Shown: one piece after another, positions 63,907 through 64,000 of the stretch | Layout: the number at the start of each line of letters is the position of its first letter | How positions within the stretch are numbered: the stretch's first letter is position 1 | From: Shinella daejeonensis | GTDB lineage: Bacteria > Pseudomonadota > Alphaproteobacteria > Rhizobiales > Rhizobiaceae | Reading direction: 5' to 3' | NCBI RefSeq assembly: GCF_024281235.1 | Contig: NZ_JAHWXY010000002.1 | Coordinates: forward strand, 62,001 to 126,000 | DNA: 64,000 bases | Made by a program: the position numbers and the translations under genes | The notes under the pieces: model-generated | The model's database searches: none | What the model was told of the DNA's origin: nothing | What the model saw: only the letters and a program-made list of their open reading frames with translations

Positions 63907-64000
63907 ATGAACTGGGACTATATCGTCATCGGCGCGGGCTCGGCCGGCTGCGTTCTCGCCAATCGGCTGAGCGCCGACCCCGCGATCAAGGTGCTGCTCC
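63907..64000 (+). CDS. GMC-family oxidoreductase, N-terminus only (runs off window)
   Basis: The first 31 codons ([20 protein letters not shown], then [11 protein letters not shown]) are the FAD-binding start of a GMC oxidoreductase. It begins 11 nt after the flavin reductase stop, so it belongs to the same operon. Substrate unknown. Confidence 0.88.
   Translation, partial: MNWDYIVIGAGSAGCVLANRLSADPAIKVLL

Noticed and set aside
1-64000. CRISPR arrays, rRNA operons, prophage modules, replication origin
   Set aside because: No regularly spaced repeats, rRNA segments, phage structural genes or DnaA-box clusters were seen.

Overview
The window is a GC-rich stretch of an alphaproteobacterial chromosome, most likely order Hyphomicrobiales (Rhizobiales) and probably Rhizobiaceae or a close relative. 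The evidence is the gene order dapF-mtaB-ftsY-yciB divergent from ffh-chorismate mutase-rpsP-rimM-trmD-rplS, the Ala/Lys-rich tails on S16 and L19, the following ftsK, lolA and xthA, and accessory genes typical of soil and plant-associated rhizobia (a ChoX-like choline binder, a SyrB-like peptide, a BigR-type sulfur operon). Genus cannot be fixed from sequence inspection alone.

Region 1 (1-26.3 kb) is mainly a conserved core. An RND efflux pump enters from the left and converges on yciB. Co-translational targeting genes (ftsY, ffh) sit with diaminopimelate epimerase, tRNA modification (mtaB, trmD), ribosome assembly (rimM) and ribosomal proteins. Then come ftsK, lolA, xthA, a stand-alone cyclic-nucleotide-binding protein, an OmpR-type response regulator, an L,D-transpeptidase-fold protein, an aldo/keto reductase, amtB (with no glnK between it and tesB), a UbiH-type hydroxylase, Trm112, a LON-domain protein, a CnoX-like thioredoxin/TPR protein and a prolyl-tRNA editing protein. 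tRNA-Gly(GCC) closes the block.

Region 2 (26.3-42.4 kb) holds two catabolic import modules. The first is a sugar-type ABC transporter with an RpiR regulator, a ribokinase-family kinase, an amidase and an RpiB-type isomerase. Six consecutive genes in it overlap by exactly 4 nt, which suggests one pathway, possibly for an amide-bearing riboside. After an IS256 relic comes the second module: an amino-acid ABC transporter divergent from an Lrp-type regulator, diaminopropionate ammonia-lyase, an N-carbamoylase-like and an M20D amidohydrolase. It looks built to use an N-acylated or N-carbamoylated 2,3-diaminopropionate.

Region 3 (42.4-57 kb) mixes intact genes (YtoQ, ChaC-type and GGT glutathione-degrading enzymes, a baeRF-type protein, a universal stress protein, LysR/SDR/EamA, a BigR-type persulfide operon) with many broken ones: an AhpD-like enzyme, an alpha/beta hydrolase, and pieces of MgtE, CPBP protease, luciferase-like monooxygenase, SulP and TrxC. 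It looks like an actively eroding accessory segment.

Region 4 (57-64 kb) has an orphan ChoX-like binding protein and a GMC oxidoreductase divergent from a TetR regulator over a perfect twin palindrome. IS481 and IS5 relics follow, then an SnaA/DszA-type FMN monooxygenase, a flavin reductase fused to a MarR-like winged helix, and the start of a second GMC oxidoreductase that runs off the end.
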